Source: Cryobacterium sp. PH29-G1
GTDB lineage: Bacteria; Actinomycetota; Actinomycetes; Actinomycetales; Microbacteriaceae
DNA length: 64,000 nt
Reading direction: 5' to 3'
NCBI RefSeq assembly: GCF_030063365.1
Contig: NZ_JASISY010000009.1
Location: forward strand, 35,525-99,524
Shown here: positions 1 through 7,561 of the stretch, piece by piece
Numbering within the stretch: position 1 is the first letter of the stretch
Layout of the letters: each line of letters starts with the position of its first letter
Program-made: the position numbers and the translations under genes
Notes under the pieces: model-generated
The model's input: only the letters and a program-made list of their open reading frames with translations
What the model was told of the DNA's origin: nothing
Database searches by the model: none

Positions 1-311
1 CCCGCCCCGGCTTGTGCTGATGTCGTCTGGTCGGCGAGCTCCTGGTCGGCCTGCCCGAAGGCGAGGTCCTGCCCGGCGATACCGGTGAGGATCGACGACA
101 GAGCGCCGTTCAACTCGGCGGAGATGGAATCGGTCTCGTTCTTGAAGCGGTCGAACGCGGCACGCCCGGCACCGTTGAACCGTCCCTCGAGCGGCGCCGC
201 GGCTTCGAACAGCTGCTTCACGAGCGACCCCAGGTCGTCGGACGAGGAACTCGTCTTCTTCGTCAGATGCGACAAGACGTCAGATCCCATTGCGAATTTC
301 ATGCCGGCCAT
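1..311 (-). CDS. WXG100-like (EsxA-type) small protein, 3' end cut by window edge
   Basis: Reading the minus strand from ATG at 309-311 gives an open frame that leaves the window without a stop (at least 103 residues). A G-rich stretch (GGGGGG) lies just upstream of the ATG; in-frame ATGs at 302 and 290 are alternatives. The product looks all-helical, with a central turn LEGRFNGAGRAAFDRFK where WXG100 proteins carry W-x-G followed by a second amphipathic helix. Here Trp is replaced by Phe (F-N-G). Family members are small, leaderless, helical-hairpin substrates of type VII secretion. The T7SS motor genes lie about 3.8 kb away on the other strand, which supports the call, but the mod operon separates them. 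The C-terminus is unseen, so a longer LXG-like protein is not excluded. Confidence 0.62.
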   Translation of the reverse strand, partial: MAGMKFAMGSDVLSHLTKKTSSSSDDLGSLVKQLFEAAAPLEGRFNGAGRAAFDRFKNETDSISAELNGALSSILTGIAGQDLAFGQADQELADQTTSAQAGA

Positions 312-360
312 CGAGAGCCCCCCAAGGTTTGGTGAGTTCTCAGGATAGGGTACCCAGATC

Positions 361-384
361 AATAAAGCGCGGACGTGCGCGTCC
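361..384 (-). terminator. weak hairpin terminator after modC
   Basis: On the minus strand, GGACG-CGCA-CGTCC (371-384) is followed by GCGC and TTTATT. It lies downstream of the modC stop at 494 and before the WXG-like gene. The stem is short and the T run imperfect, so this is a weak candidate. I recognise no other signal between 312 and 493. Confidence 0.3.
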
Positions 385-493
385 AGCTCTCGAGCGCGTG
401 CCCCGACGCCCGCCTGGGCGACCTCGCGCGGCATCCGCCTGGTGACGCCGCATGACCACGCCCGGTCCGGACCGGTTGGCTGAGCGGGCGGTG

Positions 494-1660
494 TCAGAGA
501 GCGTAGGAGACCGCTTCGGAGGAATCGAACGCGAAGAACGCGAGGGTGCCCGGCTCGATGTCGATGTCGGCGATCGCCCGGGGAATGAGGTCGGCGAAGA
601 GCACGTCGGACCGCACCCGCACGACGTCGCCGCGAGGCTCGATATCGCGCACGAGCGCCCGGAACACCGTGAGGTTCGAGCCCCGCGGTGCGGTGCGGTA
701 GACCATAACGTTCGCGGGCCGAACGACCACACCGACTCGCGTGCCGACCGGGATGTCGGCGGGGACGGCGTCGGTGCGCGGCAGGACGACGGATGCGTCG
801 GCATCCGTCACTACGCCGGCCGGCGTGCTCGTTCCGGTGATGAGGTTGAGGGCGGCGAGATCGGCGGTGAATCGCGTGCGTGGGCGTTCCAGGACATCGC
901 GGGTGGGTCCCTCTTCAATGATGTGACCGTCGTGCATCACCACCACGCGGTCGGCGAGGGTCAGGGCGTCGAGCACGTCGTGGGTCACGAGCAGAACCGT
1001 CTGGTCGACGAGCACCCGGCGGAGCATCCGTCGCAGGAGCGGGGCGGCGGCCACATCCAGGGCGGAAAGCGGCTCGTCGAGCAGCAGGAGTTGCGGTTCC
1101 GCGGCGAGGGCGCGGGCCACGGCCACGCGCTGCGCCTGTCCCCCGGACAGCTCGGTGGGTCGGCGGTCGGCGAGTTCCGTGGCGTCGACCTCGTGCAACC
1201 AGTGCAGCGCGCGGGAGTGCGCCTCGTGTCGGCCGGCGCCGGAGCTGCGCGGCCCGAAGGCCACGTTCGACGCGGCGCTCAGGTGCGGGAACAGCAGTGG
1301 TTCCTGCGCGAGCAGGGCCACACCCCGCGCGTGCGCGGGCAGCCAGCGCTCGCCTCGGCTCGGCATCCGCTCCGGGATCGGCCGCTTCACGAGCGCCATC
1401 CGCTGGTCGCGATCTGTTCTGGGGGCGGCATCAGCCGCAGCGTGACCAGGGCCGCGGGAACCGGGGCTGCCTAGGTCGAAGAGGATGCGCCCGGCGAGTT
1501 CGGCGCGCCCCGTCTCGGGCCGCACGAGGCCGGCGAGCACACCGAGCAGGGTGGATTTTCCGGCGCCGTTCGGCCCCAGAATGGCGACGGTTTCACCCCG
1601 GGTGACCCGCAAGGACACCTCAAGGCCCCGCTCCGGCATCGATGCGTCGATGCTCAGCAT
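494..1660 (-). CDS. modC: ModC, molybdate ABC transporter ATP-binding protein
   Basis: This is the cytoplasmic ATPase that drives molybdate import with ModB and ModA. Walker A GPNGAGKS is at residues 29-36, the Q-loop (LLAQEP) near 119, signature LSGGQ at 171-175, Walker B LLLLDEP at 191-197 and the switch His at 227. The C-terminal hundred residues form a TOBE/Mop-like domain that binds oxyanion in ModC. At 388 aa it is slightly long. Residues about 63-110 are an Arg/Pro-rich, unstructured-looking insertion between the P-loop and Q-loop that ModC does not usually have. The start overlaps the end of modB by 7 bp, so translation is probably coupled. It is last in the regulator-modA-modB-modC operon. 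Sulfate or other oxyanion import is less likely given the neighbouring cofactor genes. Confidence 0.9.
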   Translation of the reverse strand: MLSIDASMPERGLEVSLRVTRGETVAILGPNGAGKSTLLGVLAGLVRPETGRAELAGRILFDLGSPGSRGPGHAAADAAPRTDRDQRMALVKRPIPERMPSRGERWLPAHARGVALLAQEPLLFPHLSAASNVAFGPRSSGAGRHEAHSRALHWLHEVDATELADRRPTELSGGQAQRVAVARALAAEPQLLLLDEPLSALDVAAAPLLRRMLRRVLVDQTVLLVTHDVLDALTLADRVVVMHDGHIIEEGPTRDVLERPRTRFTADLAALNLITGTSTPAGVVTDADASVVLPRTDAVPADIPVGTRVGVVVRPANVMVYRTAPRGSNLTVFRALVRDIEPRGDVVRVRSDVLFADLIPRAIADIDIEPGTLAFFAFDSSEAVSYAL

Positions 1661-2505
1661 CGGGGGGCCCGACGCAGAAAGCCGGTGGCGGGGTTGGCTC
1701 CGCGGTGGGCGAAGCCCACGACAAGCACCGCCACGACGACGAGCACGAGCGAGAGGGCGACCGCGGCATCCGGGTCGATCTCACGCTGCAGATAGATCTC
1801 GAGCGGGAGGGTGCGCGTGACGCCCTGCAGGCTTCCGGCGAACGTGAGCGTGGCACCGAATTCGCCCAGCGCCCGGGCGAAGGAGAGCACGGCGCCGGAC
1901 ACCAGCGCCGGCAGCACGAGCGGCAGGGTGACCCGGCGAAGCACGGTGGTGGGAGCCGCGCCGAGCGTCGCCGCGACAGCTTCGTAGCGGGTACCCACCG
2001 CGCGCAGACCGCCTTCGAGACTCAGCACGAGGTACGGCAGCGCCACGAATGTCTGGGCGAGCACGACGGCCGTGGTCGAAAAGGCGATCTGGATGCCCAG
2101 CAGCTCAAAGGTCTCTCCGAGCAGGCCGCGTCGTCCGAACGTGTAGAGCAGGGCGATCCCGCCCACCACCGGAGGGAGTACGAGCGGGAGCAGAACGAGT
2201 GGGCGCAGCAGGCGAAGCCCGGAAAACCGGGTGCGGGCGAGCACGAGTGCCATCGGCACCCCGAGCAGAATGCACAGCACCGTCGCGACGCTCGACGTAC
2301 GCAGGCTGAGCAGCAGTGCTGAAACGGATGCTTCGCTCGTCACCAGCTCGAGGAAGTTCCCCCAGTTGACCCGGCCGACCATCGCCACCAGGGGAAGCAA
2401 CACGAAGAGCGCACCGACGGCGGCGATCCCGAACACCCAGCGCGGAACGGCGTCGACGCGGGCTGTTCCCGGCCTCCGGCGCGAGCGCTCGTCAGGGGGT
2501 GCCAA
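1654..2505 (-). CDS. modB: ModB, molybdate ABC transporter permease
   Basis: Integral membrane permease of the molybdate importer, 283 aa, with about five or six membrane segments. Residues about 190-220 contain the EAA loop ([18 protein letters not shown]) that docks on ModC. The sequence [25 protein letters not shown] is characteristic of ModB/CysT-type permeases. I use the TTG at 2503-2505 because the frame opens there, overlapping the modA stop (2492-2494) by 14 bp. The N-terminal tail is Arg-rich and cytoplasmic. The order modA-modB-modC and the overlaps at both ends indicate one transcript. Confidence 0.92.
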   Translation of the reverse strand: MAPPDERSRRRPGTARVDAVPRWVFGIAAVGALFVLLPLVAMVGRVNWGNFLELVTSEASVSALLLSLRTSSVATVLCILLGVPMALVLARTRFSGLRLLRPLVLLPLVLPPVVGGIALLYTFGRRGLLGETFELLGIQIAFSTTAVVLAQTFVALPYLVLSLEGGLRAVGTRYEAVAATLGAAPTTVLRRVTLPLVLPALVSGAVLSFARALGEFGATLTFAGSLQGVTRTLPLEIYLQREIDPDAAVALSLVLVVVAVLVVGFAHRGANPATGFLRRAPRC

Positions 2506-3250
2506 AACCGGCCGCTTTCAGAATCTCGCGCGCGGCCGGGCCGGTGACATACTGCGTGAACGAGGTAGCCAGGGCCGGATTCGTCGACGCGGCGAGCGCA
2601 GCGATCGGATACGTGTTCACCGCGCCGGTCGACTCGAGGAACGGCACGCCCTGCACGCTCGCGCCCGCCGACCGCACGTCGGTGACGTAGACGAGGCCGG
2701 CATCCGCTTCACCCGAACTCACCTTGCCGAGCACATCGGTGACGGATGATTCCTCGCTGACCGGCGTGAGGGTGACGCCGGTGTTCGTCTCGAGGGTGAC
2801 GGTGGCCGCGCCGCACGGCACCCGTGGCGCGCAGACAACCGTTTTCACCCCGGGCCGGGCGAGGTCGGCGAACGACGCGATGCCGGCCGGGTTCCCCGGC
2901 GGAACGGCAATGCTGAGCGTGTTGGTGGCGAAGTCGACGGGGCGGTCGGCGAGGTCGGTAGCGGTGAGCTTGGCCATGTTGGTGGTGTCGGCAGAGGCGA
3001 AAACGTCGGCGGGGGCGCCCTCGGTGATTTGCGTGACGAGGTCGGAGGACCCGGCGAAGTTCAGGGCGATGGTGGTGCCGTGGTGCTCCGCCTCGTAGGC
3101 TGCCGCGATCTGCGTGAACGGCGCGGTGAGGGAGGCGGCCGCAAAGACGGTGATCTGCCGGCCCGGATTTGCCGCCGTGGGCGCGCACCCAGCAAGAGCG
3201 ATGAGCAGTGCCGCGGCGAGAATGACCGGCACCGCGCGCGGCGACGTCAT
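2492..3250 (-). CDS. modA: ModA, molybdate-binding lipoprotein
   Basis: Extracytoplasmic molybdate-binding protein that delivers substrate to ModB. The chosen ATG (3248-3250) sits in a 4-bp ATGA overlap with the stop of the upstream regulator. The longer frame to 3379 lies inside that gene and is not needed. The N-terminus is a lipoprotein signal: positive start, hydrophobic stretch [11 protein letters not shown], then a lipobox Cys (LAGC), so it is probably anchored to the membrane. The mature part has the family hallmarks [10 protein letters not shown] and [12 protein letters not shown], and [11 protein letters not shown] near the C-terminus. Length 252 aa is normal. It is second in the operon behind a TOBE regulator. 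Confidence 0.93.
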   Translation of the reverse strand: MTSPRAVPVILAAALLIALAGCAPTAANPGRQITVFAAASLTAPFTQIAAAYEAEHHGTTIALNFAGSSDLVTQITEGAPADVFASADTTNMAKLTATDLADRPVDFATNTLSIAVPPGNPAGIASFADLARPGVKTVVCAPRVPCGAATVTLETNTGVTLTPVSEESSVTDVLGKVSSGEADAGLVYVTDVRSAGASVQGVPFLESTGAVNTYPIAALAASTNPALATSFTQYVTGPAAREILKAAGFGTP

Positions 3251-3648
3251 GCGCGACCCGGCGTTTCGACGATCACGTTGGTGGCCTTGATCACAGCCAC
3301 GCTGAGCGAGCCGACCTCGAGCCCGAGCTCGCGCACGGCCTCGCTTGACATGAGCGAAACCACGCGATGCGCACCGCACTGCAGTTCGACCTGGGCCATC
3401 ACGGTGTCCATGGTGATGGCGGTGACGATGCCGACGAACCGGTTGCGGGCGCTGCGGCCCACACTGGACGGATCGGTGGGCGTACTCGCCTGCTCGGCAG
3501 CGAAGGCGGCGAGTTGGGCGCCGTCGATGGCGAGGCGTCCGGCGGAATCGGCCGCGGCATCCAGTCGCCCGGTGTCGACCCAGCGTCGCACGGTGTCGTC
3601 GCTCACTCCGAGCAGCTCGGCCGCCTCGCTGATCCGATAGTGCGTCAT
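3247..3648 (-). CDS. MerR-type HTH / TOBE molybdate-responsive regulator
   Basis: A 133-aa two-domain protein. The N-terminus (MTHYRISEAAELLGVSDDT) is an excisionase/MerR-like helix-turn-helix followed by VRRWVDTGRL. The C-terminal half (ARNRFVGIVTAITMDTVMA onward) is a single TOBE/Mop domain that in relatives binds molybdate or tungstate. I place the start at ATG 3646-3648, not the longer frame to 3822, because the extra residues are Arg-rich, non-conserved and run into the inverted-repeat element at 3765. It is the first gene of the operon and overlaps modA by 4 bp. Inference: it senses intracellular molybdate and controls modABC. ModE-like proteins are functional analogues with different architecture. 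Confidence 0.82.
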   Translation of the reverse strand: MTHYRISEAAELLGVSDDTVRRWVDTGRLDAAADSAGRLAIDGAQLAAFAAEQASTPTDPSSVGRSARNRFVGIVTAITMDTVMAQVELQCGAHRVVSLMSSEAVRELGLEVGSLSVAVIKATNVIVETPGRA

Positions 3649-3764
3649 AATCAGCACAATATCACCGCATTTGCGGCTACGCCTAGCGTGCGCCGCTCCC
3701 CGGTCCCGGTCCTCCCCGGCCGTCGGCGTTCCCGGCTTCCCCCTCATCTTTCCCGGCTTCCCCT

Positions 3765-3860
3765 GCGCATAACTCCTGCAAATTGCGACCGACCGATACT
3801 CTCGCCCCGGAATCACGCGCATCTTTGGCGGGGCCCGGTCAAATTGCAGGAGTTATGCGC
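3765..3860. repeat. REP-like element family A, copy 1 (~90 bp, inverted ends)
   Basis: The left end GCGCATAACTCCTGCAA (3765-3781) and right end TTGCAGGAGTTATGCGC (3844-3860) are perfect reverse complements, 17 bp each, around a ~62-bp centre. CAT to ATG spans 90 bp. Two further copies with the same ends and almost the same length occur at 30675-30764 and 45536-45626. No ORF or target-site duplication is evident. This copy lies between the mod operon and the T7SS operon. Confidence 0.85.
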
Positions 3861-3876
3861 TTCAACCAGGGTCGGT

Positions 3877-3964
3877 CTGGCTGCACGGACGAGAGGCTGC
3901 TGGGCTGCACGGACGAGAGGCTGCAGGTCTGCACGGACGAGGGGCTGCTGGGCTGCACCGACTG
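3877..3964. repeat. 24-bp tandem repeat, 3.7 units
   Basis: Units at 3877-3900, 3901-3924, 3925-3948 and a partial one at 3949-3964 follow the pattern TGGGCTGCACGGACGAGAGG plus CTGC, with few mismatches. The repeat sits 13 bp right of the inverted-repeat element and about 100 bp before the FHA gene. An open frame through it would encode LGCTDERL octapeptides, but it has no ribosome site and I treat it as non-coding. Confidence 0.85.
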
Positions 3965-4067
3965 AGAGTTTGCCAATCTGTGCGCGGTGATTCAACGCGT
4001 GAAGCCGGTAGTCTATGACCCACACAGGGGGACTCTGCCCAGCCCCGGGCACCATTGGGGGATATTC

Positions 4068-5129
4068 ATGGGAAGTGCACTGGTTGGCGCGATCAGCTGC
4101 GGCCGGTGCGGCGCCCGGCTCGCGCAGCGTGGTGCGTATTGTTCCCGTTGCGGCGTGATCCGGGTAGATGCGGCGCTCGGCCGCGCGCCTGACGCGGGGA
4201 TGCTCGTGGGCGTCGTCGCCGCCACGCTGGGCCGACGGAGCTGGGCTTATCTCATCGATGCCGCGCCGCTGGTCGTACTGCTCGTGGCCATGCTGGTGCT
4301 CGGCTTCAGCAGCGGGCCGACCGCTGCGCTGGTGTGGTTGGCCGCCGTCGCCCTCTGCTATATCGGCGCGCACTCGTTTCTGTATGCCCAACACGGTCGC
4401 TCGTTCGGCCGCTACCTGCTGCGGCTGCGCAGCGTCGATGGCCTCAGCGGAACCCCCCTCGGCGTCGTCGCCCTCGTGCTGCGCCCGCCACGCCCCCTCG
4501 GCACCCGGGTCACCGTCACCGCCGACCTCAGCCAGGGCCGCGACCCGCTGGCCGTGGTGCACGACCCGCTGGCCACAACCCGGCTGACCCCTCCCGCGTC
4601 GGCCACGCCCACGTCGGCCACGCCCACGGCCTCCACCGCCGCGGCCTCCACCGCCAAGCCTTCCGCTCCCAGGCCCTCCACTGCCTCGGCCCCGCCCGAT
4701 TCGTCTCCGAGCTCTCCCGACGGGTACGAACCGCAGAAACGGTCGACCGACCACGTCACGATTGTGCTCGACAGCGGCCAGACCCAGCAGGTACGCACCA
4801 CCCTGCTGATCGGCCGGCGGCCGGCGAATCAACCGGGCGGCGCGCAGCATCCGCTCTTCCCATGGACCGACATGTCGCGCACCCTGTCGAAAACCCATGC
4901 CCTCATCAGCTGGTCCGGCACCGCGCTCATCGTCACCGACCTCGGCTCGGCCAACGGCACCACGCTGATAACGGATGCCGGTGAGCGGCAGATCCTGCCG
5001 GCCGGCGTGGGCGTCGCTGCGGCGCCCGGCTGGAGCGTTCACCTCGGCGACCGTTCGTTTTTGGTGCGCGGTGGCACCGCGCAGTATGTGTTGAACCCGA
5101 CCGAAAGTGAATTGATCGATGTCATCTGA
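4068..5129 (+). CDS. Zinc-ribbon / RDD / FHA-domain membrane protein of the T7SS locus
   Basis: 353 aa from ATG 4068, which has a GGGGGA ribosome site at 4057-4062; a longer frame from GTG 3987 lacks one. Order of parts: zinc ribbon CGRCGARL...YCSRCG (about residues 11-30); an RDD-like hydrophobic region with RRSWAYLIDAAPL and RSFGRYLLRLRSVD (about 50-130); a low-complexity Ala/Pro/Thr/Ser linker (about 180-230); and a C-terminal FHA domain with LIGRR, SRTLSKTHALISW and DLGSANGT. FHA domains bind phosphothreonine. It is the first gene of an operon leading into eccD and eccC, overlapping the next gene by 11 bp. FHA proteins commonly accompany actinobacterial and firmicute T7SS machines, where they regulate or scaffold the motor. 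A phosphoprotein-sensing role here is inferred. Confidence 0.8.
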   Translation: MGSALVGAISCGRCGARLAQRGAYCSRCGVIRVDAALGRAPDAGMLVGVVAATLGRRSWAYLIDAAPLVVLLVAMLVLGFSSGPTAALVWLAAVALCYIGAHSFLYAQHGRSFGRYLLRLRSVDGLSGTPLGVVALVLRPPRPLGTRVTVTADLSQGRDPLAVVHDPLATTRLTPPASATPTSATPTASTAAASTAKPSAPRPSTASAPPDSSPSSPDGYEPQKRSTDHVTIVLDSGQTQQVRTTLLIGRRPANQPGGAQHPLFPWTDMSRTLSKTHALISWSGTALIVTDLGSANGTTLITDAGERQILPAGVGVAAAPGWSVHLGDRSFLVRGGTAQYVLNPTESELIDVI

Positions 5130-5340
5130 CTCAGATGTGCTGCTCCTCGAAACCGTCAAAACGCATCGGGCCCGGTTGCGGGCGGCCTTTCTGTTCGGTG
5201 AGCTCACCGAACGTCGCGCGGCCAACGACAACGTGCGCCGGTTCATCGGCAGCATGGTGCTCGCCGCGGTCGGCTGCGCCGCCTGCGTCGGGGTCTCCTT
5301 CGTGATCAATCTGCTCGCCGCGCGGGCGGCCCAGTCATGA
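5119..5340 (+). CDS. Small one-helix membrane protein in T7SS operon
   Basis: A 73-aa protein with a charged, helical N-terminal half (LLLETVKTHRARLRAAFLFGEL) and one membrane segment (about residues 45-68, MVLAAVGCAACVGVSFVINL). It overlaps the FHA gene by 11 bp and the eccD start by 4 bp (ATGA), so it is clearly a co-translated part of the operon. I do not recognise the family. By position it could be a small membrane subunit of the secretion complex. Confidence 0.75.
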   Translation: MSSDSDVLLLETVKTHRARLRAAFLFGELTERRAANDNVRRFIGSMVLAAVGCAACVGVSFVINLLAARAAQS

Positions 5341-6680
5341 GCGTATTCACACGGCTCACCGTTGTGGGCCTCAGCCGCAAAGCCGAGATCGTCGTACCCA
5401 ACGAAGAAACCGTCGCTGCGCTCATTCCGCAGCTGATGGACCTGCTCGACGAGAAAACCGCCTCGGTCGCGCGCCCGTTCACCCTGATCAGATCCACCGG
5501 GCAACAGCTCGACACCGCCCTCACTCTGGCCGAACAGAACGTGGCCGCCGGCGAGCTTCTGCGCCTGCTGCGCGTCGACGAAGCACCGGCCCCGCCCGAA
5601 GTCGCCGATGTGACCGATGTCGTGGCCGAAGCCCGCGATGACCGCCGCGGGCTGTGGAGCCCGTCGCATCGGCGCGGCGTCGGAGCCGGCGCGATCGGCC
5701 TGTTTGCGGCGGCGGCAGCCTGGTCGTGGGCACACGACGCCGTCTGGTCACCGCAAAACGTCACGATCATTCTGATCGGCTTCGCGGTGCTGGTCGGAGC
5801 AGCGATCACCCTCGGCCGGATCGGTCGGCAGTGGCCGGCCATCGCCGTGAGCGCGACAGCCCTCGGCCTGGTTCCCGCGCTCGCCTTTCAAATCGCGCTG
5901 GCCGTGCACCCCGCAGCGGCCGTATTTTCGGTCACTGCGCGCACCGCGGCAACGACAGGGTTGTTCACTTTCGTGCTCGGTTGGATGGTGATCGGACTCA
6001 CCCTCGGCGTTGGACTGCGCATCGGTCCCGCCGTGCGCGCCAGCTACATCGGGGTTCTGCTGGGCGCCCTCGCGCTGGTCGCCGCGGCCATCGGACTCGA
6101 TGATCTGCAGATTGCTGCCGTCGTCGGTGTGGTCGCCACCTTCATCTGCGGCCTGCTGCCCTGGCATGCCATGAGCACCTCGGGCCTGACCGGGCTCGAC
6201 GACCTCGTCATTGCGGGCCGGCTCACCCAGCGCGACACTGTGCTCACCACCGTGAACGACGCCTACCGGTCGCTGACCTGGTCGACGGTGGCGGTGGCGC
6301 TGCCGCTGCTGGTCACCGCGAGTGTGCTCGCCGGATCGCAGGATGGCTGGGCGATCGCCCTCGGCGCGGCCGTGCTGCTCGTGACGGTGCTGCGCACCAG
6401 GGCTTTTCCGCTCGCGGTGCAGGCAATCGTGCTGTGGACAAGCGCGGTGGTGGCCATTCTGGTGGTTGCCCTCGCGCACAGCACCGACCCGTTCGTGGGC
6501 GGTTACCTCGCCCTGGCAGCCCTCGTCAGCGTCGTCGCTGTCGCGGCGAATCCGCCGGCGCACGGCCGGGCCCGCCTGCGCCGACTCGGCAATGCCCTCG
6601 AAATGGTGGCCGTCGTCTCGCTGCTGCCGGTACTGCTCGGCGTCTTCAAGGTCTACCCCGACCTGCTCGGAACGTTCTAG
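5337..6680 (+). CDS. eccD: EccD-like T7SS integral membrane protein
   Basis: 447 aa. Residues 1 to about 82 look like the YukD/ubiquitin-like domain of EccD (FTRLTVVGLSRKAEIVVPNE, then LLDEKT...LLRLLRV). Eleven hydrophobic segments follow from about residue 114 to the end (the last is VAVVSLLPVLLGVFKVY). Known EccD proteins have this ubiquitin-like domain plus 11 transmembrane helices and form the central membrane channel of the ESX complex. It starts in an ATGA overlap with the small membrane protein and shares its stop G with the next GTG start. The combination with EccC makes the T7SS call firm, although EccB, EccE and mycosin are not in this window. Confidence 0.88.
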   Translation: MSVFTRLTVVGLSRKAEIVVPNEETVAALIPQLMDLLDEKTASVARPFTLIRSTGQQLDTALTLAEQNVAAGELLRLLRVDEAPAPPEVADVTDVVAEARDDRRGLWSPSHRRGVGAGAIGLFAAAAAWSWAHDAVWSPQNVTIILIGFAVLVGAAITLGRIGRQWPAIAVSATALGLVPALAFQIALAVHPAAAVFSVTARTAATTGLFTFVLGWMVIGLTLGVGLRIGPAVRASYIGVLLGALALVAAAIGLDDLQIAAVVGVVATFICGLLPWHAMSTSGLTGLDDLVIAGRLTQRDTVLTTVNDAYRSLTWSTVAVALPLLVTASVLAGSQDGWAIALGAAVLLVTVLRTRAFPLAVQAIVLWTSAVVAILVVALAHSTDPFVGGYLALAALVSVVAVAANPPAHGRARLRRLGNALEMVAVVSLLPVLLGVFKVYPDLLGTF

Positions 6681-7561
6681 TGCCGCTGCTGGGAATTCGT
6701 TCGGCGCCGCTGGCAGTGTGGGGCAGCGCGAGCGCCCACCTGCACGATCTCAGCCGAGCGGATGCCGCCATTCGCGCGCCGCTGCCCCTGAACCGACGGA
6801 TCGGCGTGGTGCAACTCGCCGGCGGCACCGGAGCCTCGATCGTGGCGGCGAGCTTGGCGAGCATTTTCGCGACCCGCCGCACCGGTCTCATCCTCGGGGT
6901 CAACGCCTCGGCCGGCACCAACAATATGCTCTGGCAGGCGGGCATCGTCGATAACCCCGGGGCGAGCGCGCTGGGCCTGCGCCCGCTGCGCGCATTCGCT
7001 TCACCCTCGTCGGCTGCTGAGGCAGCGGACGGATTGCTCCGCTCCCCCGCCGGACTGGTCGGGCTCGACCTGCGCGACCGCGCGCAACCGACCACGCCGG
7101 CGCCCAGCCGCATCTGGTTCGACCAGATCAACCCGATTTCACGATTCTTCGACCTCGTCGTCACCGACTGGGGCGTGCGTGGCTGGCAGATCGATCTGGC
7201 CCAGGTCACCCAGGCCAGCCACGTCGTGTGTGTCGTCTGCCGCTCGGAGCGGCACGCAGTGGAAGAGGCCGCGGCAGTGCTGCCGGCCCTGCGCGGGCTG
7301 GAAGACGGCCCGCGGGTCGTGCTGGTCATCGTCGACGTCGGCGGAACGGCCAGTCGAGGTGCCCCCGGCGCCCCGGCGCCGAGCGAAACGCCGGTGATTC
7401 GTATTCCGTACGACCCGAGCAGCGGCTCCGCGACCCCGCAGGCCAGCGCGGCCCGAGCCGCACGCACCCGCATCTCACACGCACTACTGGCGGGCACCGT
7501 CATGACCGAAGCACACCGATCGCTCGCCGCCGGGCGAGAGCACAGCGAGGCACGTCGATGA
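6680..7561 (+). CDS. MinD/ParA-like protein with degenerate P-loop, T7SS operon
   Basis: 293 aa from GTG 6680, which overlaps the eccD TAG by one base. The N-terminal ~35 residues are followed by RRIGVVQLAGGTGASIVAAS, which aligns with the deviant Walker A of MinD/ParA proteins (KGGxGKT). Here the signature Lys and the Lys-Thr pair are gone, so nucleotide binding or hydrolysis is doubtful. Later FFDLVVTDWGVRGWQID and VCVVCRSERHAVEEA fit the switch and nucleotide-binding strands of the fold. It lies between eccD and eccC, and its stop overlaps the eccC ATG. MinD-like proteins occur in several actinobacterial T7SS loci. The role is unknown; a structural or localisation factor is my inference. 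Confidence 0.72.
   Translation: MPLLGIRSAPLAVWGSASAHLHDLSRADAAIRAPLPLNRRIGVVQLAGGTGASIVAASLASIFATRRTGLILGVNASAGTNNMLWQAGIVDNPGASALGLRPLRAFASPSSAAEAADGLLRSPAGLVGLDLRDRAQPTTPAPSRIWFDQINPISRFFDLVVTDWGVRGWQIDLAQVTQASHVVCVVCRSERHAVEEAAAVLPALRGLEDGPRVVLVIVDVGGTASRGAPGAPAPSETPVIRIPYDPSSGSATPQASAARAARTRISHALLAGTVMTEAHRSLAAGREHSEARR

Noticed and set aside
3783..3965. 60-aa ORF with LGCTDERL octapeptide repeats
   Set aside because: It is the translation of a 24-bp DNA tandem repeat and part of an inverted-repeat element; no ribosome site and no protein-like composition.
3813..5735. 640-aa minus-strand ORF opposite the FHA gene and eccD
   Set aside because: Shadow frame with low-complexity Gly/Arg runs, covering three real genes on the other strand.
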